Assembly (NCBI RefSeq): GCF_000621745.1
Contig: NZ_JHXK01000025.1
Coordinates: 32,208 to 96,207 of the forward strand
DNA: 64,000 bases
Direction of reading: 5' to 3'
Origin: Clostridium beijerinckii HUN142
Lineage (GTDB): Bacteria; Bacillota; Clostridia; Clostridiales; Clostridiaceae
Position numbers and translations under genes: made by a program. A model generated the notes under the pieces. It had not been told where the DNA came from and did not search any database. It saw only the letters and a list, made by a program, of their open reading frames with translations. Of this stretch, positions 63,739-64,000 are shown in pieces; position 1 is the stretch's first letter, and the number at the start of each line of letters is the position of its first letter.

Positions 63739-64000
63739 ATGAGTAGAGAATTAGATAAATTATCTATTAATGCAATAAGAGTATTATCAGCAGATGCTAT
63801 TGAAAAATCAAAATCAGGACATCCAGGACTACCACTTGGATCAGCTACAATGGCTTATACATTATGGTCTAAGATGAATCATAACGGAAAAAATCCAGAA
63901 TGGGATAACAGAGATAGATTTGTATTATCAGCAGGACATGGTTCAATGCTTGAATATTCATTGCTACATTTATTTGGATATGGACTTACAGTTGAAGATA
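63739..64000 (+). CDS. tkt: Transketolase, N-terminal part (3' end outside window)
   Basis: 87 residues visible from ATG 63739 (RBS AAATGAGGAT): [20 protein letters not shown], the thiamine-diphosphate domain start [18 protein letters not shown] and [20 protein letters not shown]. It continues beyond the window. Transfers two-carbon units between pentose and other sugar phosphates, completing the xylose route with transaldolase and RpiA. Presence of the start of a full-length single-chain type is suggested, but the C-terminal domains are not visible. Confidence 0.92.
   Translation, partial: MSRELDKLSINAIRVLSADAIEKSKSGHPGLPLGSATMAYTLWSKMNHNGKNPEWDNRDRFVLSAGHGSMLEYSLLHLFGYGLTVED

Overview
The window is low-GC DNA from an endospore-forming, saccharolytic Firmicute, almost certainly a solventogenic-type Clostridium close to C. 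beijerinckii or C. saccharobutylicum. Reasons: strong AT bias, AGGAGG-type ribosome sites, an alpha/beta-type small acid-soluble spore protein, a xylose cluster built around a membrane-bound binding protein plus LytS/YesN (known from C. beijerinckii), and a Bacillus/Clostridium-style arabinan cluster with araL, araM, araN, araP, araQ and abfA homologues. I see no rRNA, tRNA, CRISPR array, intact insertion sequence or prophage.

Layout. 1-9.8 kb: mixed housekeeping genes: two tandem MetE-C-like methyltransferases (the first cut by the window edge), a phosphodiesterase-fold protein, a 3D-domain protein, a small alarmone synthetase, a nitroreductase, a CXXC-less HMA protein, YjbQ, a cell-wall-binding repeat protein, a bacteriohemerythrin, a PAP2 phosphatase and unknowns. 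10-15.7 kb: aspartate ammonia-lyase, an Lrp regulator, several very small genes and a spore SASP. 15.8-27.8 kb: a glycosyltransferase fused to an alpha/beta-hydrolase-like domain, a polysaccharide deacetylase, an ACT/DUF711 pair, a 48-residue Cys/Gly/Tyr-rich protein, a YgiQ radical-SAM protein, a frameshifted AEC transporter, exonuclease III and a YesL-like membrane protein.

28-41.2 kb is an L-arabinan utilisation cluster: lipoprotein binding protein and two permeases (no ATPase, so a shared MsmX-type ATPase elsewhere is expected), GH51 arabinofuranosidase, lipoprotein GH43 arabinanase, two divergent regulators (an ArsR-type HTH with a large C-terminal domain, and an AraC type), GH127 beta-L-arabinofuranosidase, AraM and AraL. 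41.5-48.5 kb holds a Nudix hydrolase, a 1.3-kb noncoding region of odd composition with internal duplications, RpiA, three GNATs, CMD/MerR and Lrp/cysteine-hydrolase divergent pairs.

49-64 kb is the D-xylose regulon: XylFII-LytS-YesN sensing, XylFGH import, XylA, XylB, XylR (ROK), transaldolase and the start of transketolase. Imported xylose is isomerised, phosphorylated and fed through RpiA, transaldolase and transketolase. Matched promoters with a shared operator-like motif precede xylA and xylB, and a cre-like site overlaps the xylF promoter.

The least explained features are noncoding: the 42.1-43.5 kb region; a repeat that begins at the T-tract of terminators and in two copies extends to about 200-240 bp with its own terminal hairpin; a tandem pair of hairpins with an identical 14-nt loop before the transaldolase gene; and several families of long intergenic palindromes.
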